A model generated the notes under the pieces. It searched no databases and had not been told where the DNA came from. It saw nothing but the letters and a program-made list of their open reading frames with translations. Shown here piece after piece: positions 1 through 6,334 of a DNA stretch of 6,334 nt. Every line of letters starts with the position of its first letter. Position 1 is the first letter of the stretch. The stretch is taken from the NCBI GenBank assembly GCA_004378665.1, contig SOIA01000047.1, positions 1-6,334 of the forward strand, in the 5' to 3' direction. Source of the DNA: Candidatus Aminicenantota bacterium. GTDB lineage: Bacteria > Acidobacteriota > Aminicenantia > Aminicenantales > Aminicenantaceae. The position numbers were made by a program, and so were the translations under genes.

Positions 1-17
1 ATGGCACAGGAACTTCT

Positions 18-1565
18 CTATAAAGGGATATTTCCGTGCTTTTTCGGAGGATTGCTATCCCGCTTGTTCTCCAGCATCTGCAAAGCCGCGATGATCTTGG
101 GCCTCGTGAATTTCGGCTCTATAATCTCATCGAGATAGCCTTTCTCGCAAGCAATATACGGGTTGGCGAATTTTCGTCGGAACTCATCCACCTTTGCTTC
201 CCTCTGTTTCGCCCCTTCCTTTTTATCCAGCTCGCGCTTGTAGAGAATCTCGACCGCTCCTTCCGAACCCATCACAGCGATCTCCGCCCCCGGGTAGGCA
301 AAATTGATATCTGCTCTGATATGTTTGGAGGCCATAACACAGTACGCCCCTCCGTAGGCCTTTCGAGTGATGATCGTGATTTTCGGTACGGTCGCTTCGG
401 CAAACGCGTACAGGAGCTTGGCCCCGTGACGAATGATTCCGCCGTGTTCCTGAGCTACACCCGGCAAAAACCCGGGGACGTCCTCAAACGTGATGAGTGG
501 GATGTTGAAGGCGTCACAAAAACGGACGAACCGGGCCCCTTTATCCGAAGCATTGATATCCAGGGCTCCGGCTAGAACATCGGGTTGATTGGCCACGATC
601 GCTACTGACTTTCCGCCAATTCGGCCGAAGCCGATCACGATATTTTTCGCATAATGCTCCTGGACCTCGAAGAAATAATTATCATCCAGGATCTCTTTGA
701 TGATTTTTCGAATATCATACGGCAGGTTCGGGTCGTCGGGCACCATAAAGTTGAGCTTATCGCTCACTCTGTCCGAAGGGTCCGCTGTCTCCTTGAAGGG
801 CGGGTCGTCCAGGTTGTTATCAGGGATAAAAGAGAGAAGCTCGCGGATCAATTCCATGGTGTGCTTTTCGTCCTCGGCCGCAAAATGCGCCACGCCGCTC
901 ACGGTGTTGTGAGTCTCTGCCCCTCCCAGCTCCTCCATGGTCACCTTTTCATGAGTCACGGCCTTAATCACATCCGGTCCCGTGATGAACATCCGGCTGA
1001 TATCTTTCGTCATGATGATGAAATCGGTGATGGCTGGTGAATAGACAGCCCCGCCGGCACACGGACCTATGACTGCGGATATCTGGGGAATGACTCCGGA
1101 AGCCAGAACATTCCTCAGGAAGATATCTGCATAGCCTCCCAGGCTGGCCACTCCTTCCTGTATCCGGGCCCCTCCTGAATCGTTGAGGCCAATCATCGGT
1201 ACGCCGTTCTTCATGGCCAAGTCCATGATTTTGACGATCTTGGCCGCATTCGCGCCGCTCAACGAGCCTCCGAACACCGTAAAATCCTGAGCAAAAATGA
1301 AAACAGTCCGACCATCGATCGTTCCGTGTCCTGTGACAACACCATCTCCGTAGATCCTCTTTTTTTCCATCCCGAAATCATGGCTCTGGTGCACCACAAG
1401 TTTGTCCATTTCCTGGAAAGAGCCTTCATCCACAAGGAGCTTGATCCTTTCCAGAGCGGTCAGTTTCCCGGCCCGGTGCTGCTTATCTATCCTGTCTTTT
1501 CCTCCGCCCAGATCGGCCGATTGTGTCTTTTTTTTGAGCTCTTCTAACTTTTTTTCGATAGTCAT
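18..1565 (-). CDS. Acyl-CoA carboxylase carboxyltransferase (beta) subunit, PccB/MmdA type
   Basis: This is the biotin-dependent carboxyltransferase subunit that moves CO2 between carboxybiotin and an acyl-CoA, most likely propionyl-CoA/methylmalonyl-CoA, in the cytoplasm. With the ATG at 1565 it is 515 residues, the usual family length. Visible crotonase-fold signatures are SGGARIQEG (130-138), [12 protein letters not shown] (167-178), DVPGFLPG (362-369) and AYGGAYCVM (403-411), and it ends in KKHGNIPL as many PccB/MmdA proteins do. The frame stays open upstream to a TTG at 1610 (530 residues), but an AAGGA abuts that TTG with no spacing and the extra 15 residues are not family-like, so I prefer MTIEKK. 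It begins 23 bases after the transaldolase stop and is probably co-transcribed with it. Propionyl-CoA carboxylase, methylmalonyl-CoA decarboxylase alpha and transcarboxylase 12S cannot be told apart without partner genes. The family call is secure; the substrate is inferred. Confidence 0.93.
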   Translation of the reverse strand: MTIEKKLEELKKKTQSADLGGGKDRIDKQHRAGKLTALERIKLLVDEGSFQEMDKLVVHQSHDFGMEKKRIYGDGVVTGHGTIDGRTVFIFAQDFTVFGGSLSGANAAKIVKIMDLAMKNGVPMIGLNDSGGARIQEGVASLGGYADIFLRNVLASGVIPQISAVIGPCAGGAVYSPAITDFIIMTKDISRMFITGPDVIKAVTHEKVTMEELGGAETHNTVSGVAHFAAEDEKHTMELIRELLSFIPDNNLDDPPFKETADPSDRVSDKLNFMVPDDPNLPYDIRKIIKEILDDNYFFEVQEHYAKNIVIGFGRIGGKSVAIVANQPDVLAGALDINASDKGARFVRFCDAFNIPLITFEDVPGFLPGVAQEHGGIIRHGAKLLYAFAEATVPKITIITRKAYGGAYCVMASKHIRADINFAYPGAEIAVMGSEGAVEILYKRELDKKEGAKQREAKVDEFRRKFANPYIACEKGYLDEIIEPKFTRPKIIAALQMLENKRDSNPPKKHGNIPL

Positions 1566-1588
1566 CGTTTTCTCGCTCGCATGATGAT

Positions 1589-2233
1589 TCAGCGCTTGAC
1601 TTTGCTCCAATCCTTCAGGAATTTTTCCATCCCGATGTCGGTCAAAGGATGCTTCACCATTTTATCCAGCACCGAGAAGGGGATGGTGGCAATGTCCGCT
1701 CCAGTCAGAGCCGCCTCCACGACATGGAGTGGGTGGCGGATGCTGGCCACGATAATCTCTGTCTCGAAACCATAATTGTTGAAAATGGCGACGATCTCAT
1801 CGACCAGATTCATTCCCTCGTGGGAGATGTCATCGAGCCGGCCGATGAATGGACTGACAAACGCTGTCCCGGCTTTAGCGGCGAGGAGTGCCTGGTTGGA
1901 CGAAAATATCAGAGTGGTGTTGATTTTGATCCCCTCGCCGGACAACACTTTTGTCGCTTTCAGTCCCTCGACGCAGATCGGAATCTTCACAGCGACATTG
2001 TCCGCCAGCTTGGCCAGGCCTCTCCCTTCTTCTATAAGATCTTTAGCCTTGGTGGAGACACACTCCACGCTCACAGGACCCGGGACAACACTGCAAATCT
2101 TCTTGATCAGATCCTCGAACTTCATGTTCTCCTTGGAAACCAGTGTCGGGTTGGTCGTCACTCCGTCCAGTAATCCCCAGCTCGCAGCTTCCTTGATTTG
2201 TTCAAGATTGGCTGTATCCAAGAATATTTTCAT
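1589..2233 (-). CDS. tal: Short transaldolase (TalC/FSA subfamily)
   Basis: This is a class I aldolase of 214 residues, matching the short transaldolase/fructose-6-phosphate aldolase subfamily. It would transfer dihydroxyacetone units between sugar phosphates in the non-oxidative pentose phosphate pathway. The start MKIFLDTAN carries the catalytic Asp6. TTNPT (26-30) is the family signature, and Lys83 in VKIP is the Schiff-base lysine. The SPFIGRLDD stretch (127-135) has Phe129 where E. coli fructose-6-phosphate aldolase has Tyr131. Phe there is typical of true transaldolases, so transaldolase activity is favoured over FSA (inference from family knowledge). The ATG is preceded by a strong GGAGG Shine-Dalgarno at 5 bases spacing. 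It is the first gene of a probable two-gene unit with the acyl-CoA carboxyltransferase, although the two have no obvious pathway link. Confidence 0.94.
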   Translation of the reverse strand: MKIFLDTANLEQIKEAASWGLLDGVTTNPTLVSKENMKFEDLIKKICSVVPGPVSVECVSTKAKDLIEEGRGLAKLADNVAVKIPICVEGLKATKVLSGEGIKINTTLIFSSNQALLAAKAGTAFVSPFIGRLDDISHEGMNLVDEIVAIFNNYGFETEIIVASIRHPLHVVEAALTGADIATIPFSVLDKMVKHPLTDIGMEKFLKDWSKVKR

Positions 2234-2281
2234 TCAGACCTCCAAAAATAATATGCTTGATGTGAGAGAGGCTGAAAGCAA
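2234..2281 (-). CDS. Possible 15-codon leader reading frame before tal
   Basis: A TTG at 2281 follows a GGAGGT Shine-Dalgarno-like element (2288-2293) at 6 bases spacing. It opens a frame reading (M)LSASLTSSILFLEV. Its TGA stop (2234-2236) directly abuts the tal ATG. The second GGAGG, which serves tal, lies inside this frame. It could be a translationally coupled leader or a chance frame, since it is short, starts with TTG and resembles nothing I recognise. Confidence 0.2.
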   Translation of the reverse strand: MLSASLTSSILFLEV

Positions 2282-2315
2282 AAAATGACCTCCGCTCATC
2301 TCTCCATCCCTGTAT

Positions 2316-2344
2316 GTTATATCACTCTCGTTTATTTTAGTGAA
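2316..2344 (-). promoter_or_regulatory. Candidate sigma70-like promoter for tal and the carboxyltransferase gene
   Basis: On the minus strand TTCACT (2339-2344, four of six to TTGACA) is separated by 17 bases from TATAAC (2316-2321, five of six to TATAAT). Transcription would start near 2309 and give an untranslated leader of roughly 75 bases. A 5-base inverted repeat, TCACT/AGTGA (2339-2343 and 2322-2326), overlaps the promoter and might be an operator, although it is short enough to be chance. Confidence 0.4.
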
Positions 2345-2373
2345 GTCTCATAGACAAGAAAAGTCCAATTTTT

Positions 2374-2397
2374 GGGAGCCCTGGAATCAAGCCTCCC
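2374..2397. other. Imperfect hairpin in the gap between the two gene units
   Basis: GGGAG (2374-2378) and CTCCC (2393-2397) can pair and enclose a few further pairs around a 6-base loop. On the minus strand it is followed by AAAAATTGG rather than a run of T, so it is not a standard intrinsic terminator for the upstream unit. On the plus strand the T run precedes it. It may be a processing or stalling element, or nothing. Confidence 0.25.
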
Positions 2398-2430
2398 TTA
2401 TGTGCAATGGTTTAGTTACACTTGAATCAT

Positions 2431-2443
2431 GTCATTGCGAGGG
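2431..2443. repeat. Possible remnant of a GTCATTGCGAG-type intergenic repeat
   Basis: The stretch GTCATTGCGAGGG, just after the FAH-family gene's stop, matches one arm of the REP-like palindrome (GTCATTGCGAG ... GCAATCTC) found between genes in many bacterial genomes. The opposite arm is not visible next to it; only a GCAATG at 2404-2409 could pair with the CATTGC core. This is recognition from memory and the match is short. Confidence 0.2.
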
Positions 2444-2452
2444 CTGTTAGAG

Positions 2453-3220
2453 TTAACTCTTGATTTTCATGACTGTGTTGGAGAGAGTCCCGATCCCCTC
2501 TATCTGGACATCCACCCTGTCACCGGGAGACATCGGGCCGACCCCAGCCGGAGTTCCGGTCGTGATGATATCTCCAGGCTCGAGCGTCATGATACGGGAG
2601 ATGAATTTCACCAGGAAGGGCACTGGAAAAATCAAGTTTTTCATGCTGGACGATTGCTTTAATTTCCCGTTGAGGAAAGTCTTCAGCCTAAGACTGTCCG
2701 GCTGGACATCAGTGGCGATACAGGGCCCCACAGAGGCAAACGTATCGAAAGATTTGGCCCGGGTGAACTGGCCGTCTTTCAACTGGAGGTCTCGAGCCGT
2801 CACATCGTTGAAACAGGTGTAGCCCAGAATGCAATCCTCCACATTATCCCCATCCTTGAGAAGGCACGTTTTTTTCTTTATGACTAAAGCCAGCTCTCCC
2901 TCGTAGTCCACTCTTTTGGACATTTTCGGATAGATGATGATGTCGTTCGGCCCCACGACCGAGGAGGGAGGCTTGAGGAAAATCAGGGGTTCTTCCGGAA
3001 TCTGCCGACCCATTTCCCTCACGTGATTCTTGTAATTGGCTCCGACCGCAACAATCTTGGAAGGCGCAACAGGTGGGAGAAGGATCACTTCGCTGATGGG
3101 AATCTTTCCTTTGCTCACCCGGAATTTCCGGAATATCGAACCTTCCACAGGATGAAGGTTTTCTTCCTTCAAAACCCCGTGGTTAATTTTCCCCTTATGC
3201 TTGAATCGGTAGATCTTCAT
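2453..3220 (-). CDS. FAH-family enzyme, FAHD1-like (acylpyruvate hydrolase / oxaloacetate decarboxylase type)
   Basis: This is a 255-residue cytoplasmic enzyme of the fumarylacetoacetate hydrolase superfamily. Its N-terminal ~50 residues look like the small domain that precedes the FAH fold in many bacterial members. The metal ligands are Glu107 and Glu109 in DYEGELALVI and Asp139 in NDVTARD. The NYKNHVREM segment supplies His66 and Glu69, and AKSFD supplies Lys156. These match the His-Glu dyad and lysine described in human FAHD1, so cleavage of acylpyruvates or decarboxylation of oxaloacetate is plausible. GTPAGVGPM (222-230) is the conserved C-terminal loop. The start overlaps the lipoprotein stop as ATGA and has AAGGAAGGG about 5 bases upstream. 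No aromatic degradation genes are nearby to support a homoprotocatechuate role. The family is sure and the substrate is not; some FAH relatives instead act as isomerases or oxaloacetate tautomerases. Confidence 0.88.
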   Translation of the reverse strand: MKIYRFKHKGKINHGVLKEENLHPVEGSIFRKFRVSKGKIPISEVILLPPVAPSKIVAVGANYKNHVREMGRQIPEEPLIFLKPPSSVVGPNDIIIYPKMSKRVDYEGELALVIKKKTCLLKDGDNVEDCILGYTCFNDVTARDLQLKDGQFTRAKSFDTFASVGPCIATDVQPDSLRLKTFLNGKLKQSSSMKNLIFPVPFLVKFISRIMTLEPGDIITTGTPAGVGPMSPGDRVDVQIEGIGTLSNTVMKIKS

Positions 3221-4317
3221 TCAAACCCTTCCTTCATAATTTCGGATACGCTCTTGGATTTCCGGCTTTCATTCCCCGATCCATCCTGAGCGGTAACTGC
3301 ATAGTGGTATCTCTTATTCGCTTCAACGGATGCATCGTTGAACGCGTTCGCGCGGATAGGCTCTGGAGTTAAAAGCTTGAATTCGTCTTCTCCTTCCGTC
3401 TTCCGCCACACTCTGTAGCCGGCCAAATCCTCTTCGCGATTCTCATCCCACGTCAAAGAGATAAAATCCCCGGCCACTATGGATATCAATCCGGAGGGTG
3501 CCGCAGGCGGAAAGGTGTCTTCGGGACTGACCTCAATGACCTCGGAATCATCGCTCTCCATGTAAGGAGAAGACTCGGTAGCGGAGGCCCGGATGAAATA
3601 CCGGTAAGTTTTTCCGATCAGATATTCTTTATCATCATATTTCCGGTTTTTGACAGGCCGGGCATTCAGACGGCGCGGCGGCGCATCTCCTTCTGCCCTA
3701 TAAACATTGAATCCTATAAAGAGAGCAGGAGACGAGTCATCGACGTTCTTTTCTGCCGCGGCCCACCTGACTTCGATGCGGTCCTGGAAAACCTGTGTCT
3801 TCACCGCTCGTGGGGGAAAGGACAGGATCCGGGGTTTAACACTCAGCAAAGATGAAAACTCCGACTCCTTTTTTCTCTTCGTTTTCATCCTCAAACCAAA
3901 CACCAGACTTCTGGCTTGAAAATCATTTTGAGTCAATTCGTAAGGATACAGGAATCTGACCGTCCCCTCTTCGGCCCTGGTTTGAAATGCGGAAGACTCT
4001 TCCTGCTTTATCGAAGCCAAAAGCCTGGCCCCTTTTTCAAACTCCTCCGGTTTCGGTGTTTTATTCTCCGCTCCCTCACCCTCTAATTTGAAGAGCCAGA
4101 TCTCGACTTCGGAGGTTGCGGGCAAAGGGCTTCCATCCGTATAAGCTGCCGGGTTCTCCCATTCCAGGAGCAGCTTTCTCCCTCTTTGACTTATCTCGAA
4201 CACCTCGAATTCTTGAACCACCTTAGGGAGAGGAGGCAGAATGGGACCTTTTTTTCCGCAGGACGGAAACGTGATCAGGATGAACACGAAAATCAGGAAT
4301 GGGAAAAATTTCTTCAT
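3217..4317 (-). CDS. Lipoprotein with LptM-like N-terminal motif and FN3-type domains
   Basis: The protein has 366 residues. It starts with two lysines and a hydrophobic signal segment (about 4-17) ending in FPSC, with Cys20 as the probable lipidated residue. The mature start CGKKGPILPP resembles the LptM/YifL lipoprotein-attachment motif. The rest looks like beta-sandwich repeats: a degenerate one (about 32-163), a second (about 165-265, with VRWAAAEKN and FNVYRAEG) and a third (about 269-358, with PAAPSGL, LTWDENREEDLAGYRVWRK and YHYAVTAQDGSGNES), the last two close to fibronectin type III. It is probably anchored in the envelope facing the periplasm. The start shares one base with the hslU stop (TAATG) and has no good Shine-Dalgarno, so translation probably depends on coupling. 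The tail overlaps the FAH-family gene by ATGA. No catalytic motif is visible and the function is unknown; binding or scaffolding is a guess. Confidence 0.85.
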   Translation of the reverse strand: MKKFFPFLIFVFILITFPSCGKKGPILPPLPKVVQEFEVFEISQRGRKLLLEWENPAAYTDGSPLPATSEVEIWLFKLEGEGAENKTPKPEEFEKGARLLASIKQEESSAFQTRAEEGTVRFLYPYELTQNDFQARSLVFGLRMKTKRKKESEFSSLLSVKPRILSFPPRAVKTQVFQDRIEVRWAAAEKNVDDSSPALFIGFNVYRAEGDAPPRRLNARPVKNRKYDDKEYLIGKTYRYFIRASATESSPYMESDDSEVIEVSPEDTFPPAAPSGLISIVAGDFISLTWDENREEDLAGYRVWRKTEGEDEFKLLTPEPIRANAFNDASVEANKRYHYAVTAQDGSGNESRKSKSVSEIMKEGFE

Positions 4318-5708
4318 TAAAGAATGAAGCGGCTCAAATCCTCGTCTTCCAGTATCTCTTCGAGCTGCTTATGGACATATTTCCTGTCGATCGGAATCTT
4401 TTTCTTTTTTATGTTCGGGGCTTTGAAAGATATTTCTTCCATCACCTTTTCCATGACCGTATGAAGCCTGCGGGCTCCGATATTCTCCGCATCCTCGTTG
4501 ACTTTCTCTGCGATTTCAGCGATCTCATCAACGGCATCTTCAGTGTATTCCACCTGGATGCCTTCAGTCTCCAGCAGAGCTCTGTACTGCTTGAGGAGAG
4601 CGTTTTCCGGCTCGGTCAAAATTTTGATGAAATCTGCTTTATCAAGAGATGTGAGCTCCACGCGGATGGGAAATCTTCCCTGGAGTTCGGGGATGAGGTC
4701 TGCGGGTTTGGCGACGTGGAAGGCTCCTGCGCCGATGAACAGGATGTGGTCTGTTTTCACCAGCCCGTAGCGCGTGTTGACAGTAGTGCCTTCAATTATC
4801 GGAAGAAGGTCTCTCTGAACCCCTTCCCGGCTGACTTCCGGTCCCCGGCCCACCTCCCGGCCAGCGATTTTATCTACCTCATCCAGAAAAATTATTCCAG
4901 AGTGCTCGACCCGTTCCACGGCCAGTCGTGAAACCTGGTCCATATCGATCAATCTTTGCTGCTCGTCATCCAATAAATACTCGCGGGCTTCATTTAATTT
5001 AACCTTTCTTTTTTTGGCTTTTCCTCCCATTAACCCAGGAATGATCTCCTGGATGTGGATTCCGATCTCCTCCATACCGCTGTTGGAAAAAATCTCCAGG
5101 GGAGAAGCCATCTTCTCTTTCACATCGATCTCGATCACCCTGTCATCCAGGACACCCTCTCTAAGCTGCTTTCTTAATTTTTCCCTCGTCTCCTGGAACC
5201 TTGCCTGTTCGTCCGGGTCAGGAGGCTCGACTTTTCTCCGAAGAGGAGGAAGGAGCATATCCAGTATCCTCTCTTCCATGTTCCTCTGGGCCTTTTCTCT
5301 CACTTCCTCGATCTTTTCCGATTTGACCATATCCACAGACATCCGCACCAGATCCCGGATCATGGACTCGACATCGCGGCCGACATACCCGACTTCTGTG
5401 AATTTGCTGGCTTCAATCTTCAAGAAGGGAGAAGACGTCAGCTTGGCCAACCTGCGGGATATCTCGGTCTTCCCGACACCCGTGGGGCCGATCATCAGAA
5501 TGTTCTTGGGAGCGATTTCATCGGCAAGCTCGGGAGGAAGCTTTCGCCTGCGGTATCTGTTCCGCAGGGCAATGGCCACCGCTTTCTTGGCCGCGTTCTG
5601 CCCTATGATGTACTTATCCAGCTCCTGGACAATCTCTTGAGGGGTGAGCTCGGTCTCTTTCGATTTCGCGAGCCTTATATTCATACTCTCCGGAAGCACT
5701 ATCGCCAT
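4317..5708 (-). CDS. hslU: HslU, ATPase subunit of the HslVU protease
   Basis: This is the AAA+ unfoldase that forms a hexamer, unfolds substrates with ATP and feeds them to HslV in the cytoplasm. In its 463 residues I see [16 protein letters not shown] (22-36), Walker A GPTGVGKT (74-81), the pore loop GYVG (107-110), a charged intermediate (I) domain (about 112-255), Walker [10 protein letters not shown] (272-280), sensor 1 near GAGAF (326-330) and sensor 2 GARRL (411-415). It ends in EDLSRFIL, the tail that inserts into HslV. The ATG at 5708 directly follows the hslV TAA and has GAGG 8 bases upstream. It adds about 18 residues before the usual family start. An internal ATG at 5684 would give a length closer to E. 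coli HslU (443), but GGAG lies only 3 bases before it. The identity is certain. Confidence 0.97.
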   Translation of the reverse strand: MAIVLPESMNIRLAKSKETELTPQEIVQELDKYIIGQNAAKKAVAIALRNRYRRRKLPPELADEIAPKNILMIGPTGVGKTEISRRLAKLTSSPFLKIEASKFTEVGYVGRDVESMIRDLVRMSVDMVKSEKIEEVREKAQRNMEERILDMLLPPLRRKVEPPDPDEQARFQETREKLRKQLREGVLDDRVIEIDVKEKMASPLEIFSNSGMEEIGIHIQEIIPGLMGGKAKKRKVKLNEAREYLLDDEQQRLIDMDQVSRLAVERVEHSGIIFLDEVDKIAGREVGRGPEVSREGVQRDLLPIIEGTTVNTRYGLVKTDHILFIGAGAFHVAKPADLIPELQGRFPIRVELTSLDKADFIKILTEPENALLKQYRALLETEGIQVEYTEDAVDEIAEIAEKVNEDAENIGARRLHTVMEKVMEEISFKAPNIKKKKIPIDRKYVHKQLEEILEDEDLSRFIL

Positions 5709-6236
5709 TTAGAGTTCCTCTATTGTGATTTGGTCGTTCGTGTACACGCATATGCCGGAACTGATCTCGAGGGCCTGTGTGGCAATATCCCTGGCAGACA
5801 GGTTAGTGTGCTTGAGTAAGGCCCGGGCTGCGGCCAGAGCGAACGGCCCCCCTGAGCCGATGGAAATGATTCCATCGTCCGGTTCGATAACATCTCCTGT
5901 CCCCGAGATCAGGAAAGAGTTATCCTTGTCCGCCACGATCAATAAGGCTTCCAGCCGGCGGAGCGCCTTATCCATCCGCCAGTCCTTGGCCAATTCAATC
6001 GCGGCTCTGGACAGGTTCCCTCGAAACTCTTCGAGCTTCGCCTCGAACCTGGAAAACAGGGCAAAGGCATCAGAAGTGGCTCCGGCGAAACCCGCTATCA
6101 CCTTGCCGTTGAAAAGGTTCCGGATTTTGTTGGCTTTTTGCTTCAGCACCGTCTCTCCGATAGAAACCTGACCGTCTCCGGCCATCGCGACTTTTCCTTT
6201 ATGACAGACACAGATTACTGTTGTTGCACGTAACAT
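5709..6236 (-). CDS. hslV: HslV, threonine peptidase subunit of the HslVU protease
   Basis: This is the proteolytic core of HslVU, a proteasome-beta-like N-terminal nucleophile hydrolase that assembles as two stacked hexamers. In its 175 residues, Thr5-Thr6 of [10 protein letters not shown] align with the mature TT of E. coli HslV, so Thr5 should become the catalytic N terminus after removal of MLRA. Also visible are AGDGQVS (19-25), [14 protein letters not shown] (45-58), ELAKDW (81-86), [15 protein letters not shown] (127-141) and the C-terminal TIEEL. The start has GGAGGT 3 bases upstream and a good promoter immediately ahead. It is the first gene of the hslV-hslU-lipoprotein-FAH unit, and its stop abuts the hslU ATG. 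The length matches the family (about 170-180). Confidence 0.97.
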   Translation of the reverse strand: MLRATTVICVCHKGKVAMAGDGQVSIGETVLKQKANKIRNLFNGKVIAGFAGATSDAFALFSRFEAKLEEFRGNLSRAAIELAKDWRMDKALRRLEALLIVADKDNSFLISGTGDVIEPDDGIISIGSGGPFALAAARALLKHTNLSARDIATQALEISSGICVYTNDQITIEEL

Positions 6237-6263
6237 CTGACCTCCATTAGTAACTATAATAAT

Positions 6264-6292
6264 AATTTAAGCCCGAGGATATGTAAAGTCAA
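6264..6292 (-). promoter_or_regulatory. Candidate sigma70-like promoter for the hslV unit
   Basis: On the minus strand TTGACT (6287-6292, five of six to TTGACA) stands 17 bases from TAAATT (6264-6269, four of six to TATAAT). Transcription would start near 6257, leaving about 21 untranslated bases that include the GGAGGT ahead of hslV. hslVU is a heat-shock operon in E. coli, but I see neither a sigma32-type promoter nor a CIRCE inverted repeat here. Confidence 0.5.
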
Positions 6293-6334
6293 AAGCTAAT
6301 GGGAAAGTGCTGTCACAAACTTGCGCATCATTTT

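Noticed and set aside
1..17. Start of another gene downstream of the carboxyltransferase
   Set aside because: Only 17 bases remain after the stop on the minus strand. No start codon with a ribosome site can be judged there.
36..1040. Plus-strand open frames opposite the carboxyltransferase gene
   Set aside because: They mirror a strongly conserved minus-strand gene, have no family-like content and no ribosome site, so they are antisense shadows.
1649..2288. Plus-strand open frames of 170-174 codons opposite tal
   Set aside because: They overlap a certain transaldolase gene, and their composition is a by-product of its codons with no recognisable domain.
2364..2400. Intrinsic terminator for the hslV unit
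   Set aside because: The GGGAG/CTCCC hairpin lacks a following T run on the minus strand, and the CCAA/TTGG palindrome beside it is too small.
4299..5640. Plus-strand open frames of 208-210 codons opposite hslU
   Set aside because: hslU is unmistakable on the other strand, and the plus-strand translations show low-complexity Ser/Leu-rich or random-looking sequence without motifs.
6296..6334. A minus-strand frame entering the window and ending at TAG (6296-6298) as ...KMMRKFVTALSH, possibly the 3' end of an upstream gene
   Set aside because: Only 12 codons are visible, no family is recognisable, and another minus-strand frame also runs in from the edge to a TAA near 6270, so neither is supported. 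A xer-type recombinase often precedes hslV elsewhere, but these residues do not show its typical end.
6298..6334. A plus-strand ATG frame (MGKCCHKLAHHF...) running off the right edge
   Set aside because: It has no ribosome site upstream and only 12 codons, which is not enough to call a divergent gene.

Overview
All six recognisable protein-coding genes lie on the minus strand, so the window reads right to left. It looks like an ordinary core-metabolism and proteostasis stretch of a diderm bacterium. I saw no rRNA, tRNA, CRISPR array, transposase or prophage signal. A Gram-negative-type envelope is suggested by a lipoprotein whose N terminus begins with a Cys-Gly-Lys-Lys-Gly-Pro motif, as in LptM/YifL. 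An acidobacterial, aminicenantial or deltaproteobacterial-like host fits the gene styles, but this is inference and no single marker here settles it.

Region 1 (6334 to 2453) is a tight four-gene unit in the order hslV, hslU, an FN3-domain lipoprotein, and an FAH-family enzyme. A sigma70-like promoter (TTGACT, 17 bp, TAAATT) lies just upstream of hslV. The first junction abuts (TAA then ATG), the second is TAATG and the third is ATGA, so the four genes are very probably co-transcribed and translationally coupled. HslV and HslU form the two-component ATP-dependent HslVU protease. The other two genes have no known functional tie to it.

Region 2 (2452 to 2234) is a 219-base gap. It holds a candidate promoter for the next unit, a possible 15-codon leader reading frame ending exactly at the next start codon, a weak hairpin, and a short sequence resembling one arm of a widespread bacterial intergenic repeat. 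No convincing intrinsic terminator is visible.

Region 3 (2233 to 18) is a two-gene unit. The first gene is a short (TalC-type) transaldolase, and the second is the carboxyltransferase beta subunit of an acyl-CoA carboxylase or decarboxylase (PccB/MmdA type). The latter ends 17 bases before the window edge, so biotin carrier or biotin carboxylase partners, if adjacent, are out of view. The transaldolase serves the non-oxidative pentose phosphate pathway, while the carboxyltransferase serves propionyl-CoA/methylmalonyl-CoA interconversion.

I did not find a clearly new system. The most unusual items are the LptM-like motif on an FN3 lipoprotein locked into the hslVU unit, and the possible leader frame ahead of the transaldolase.
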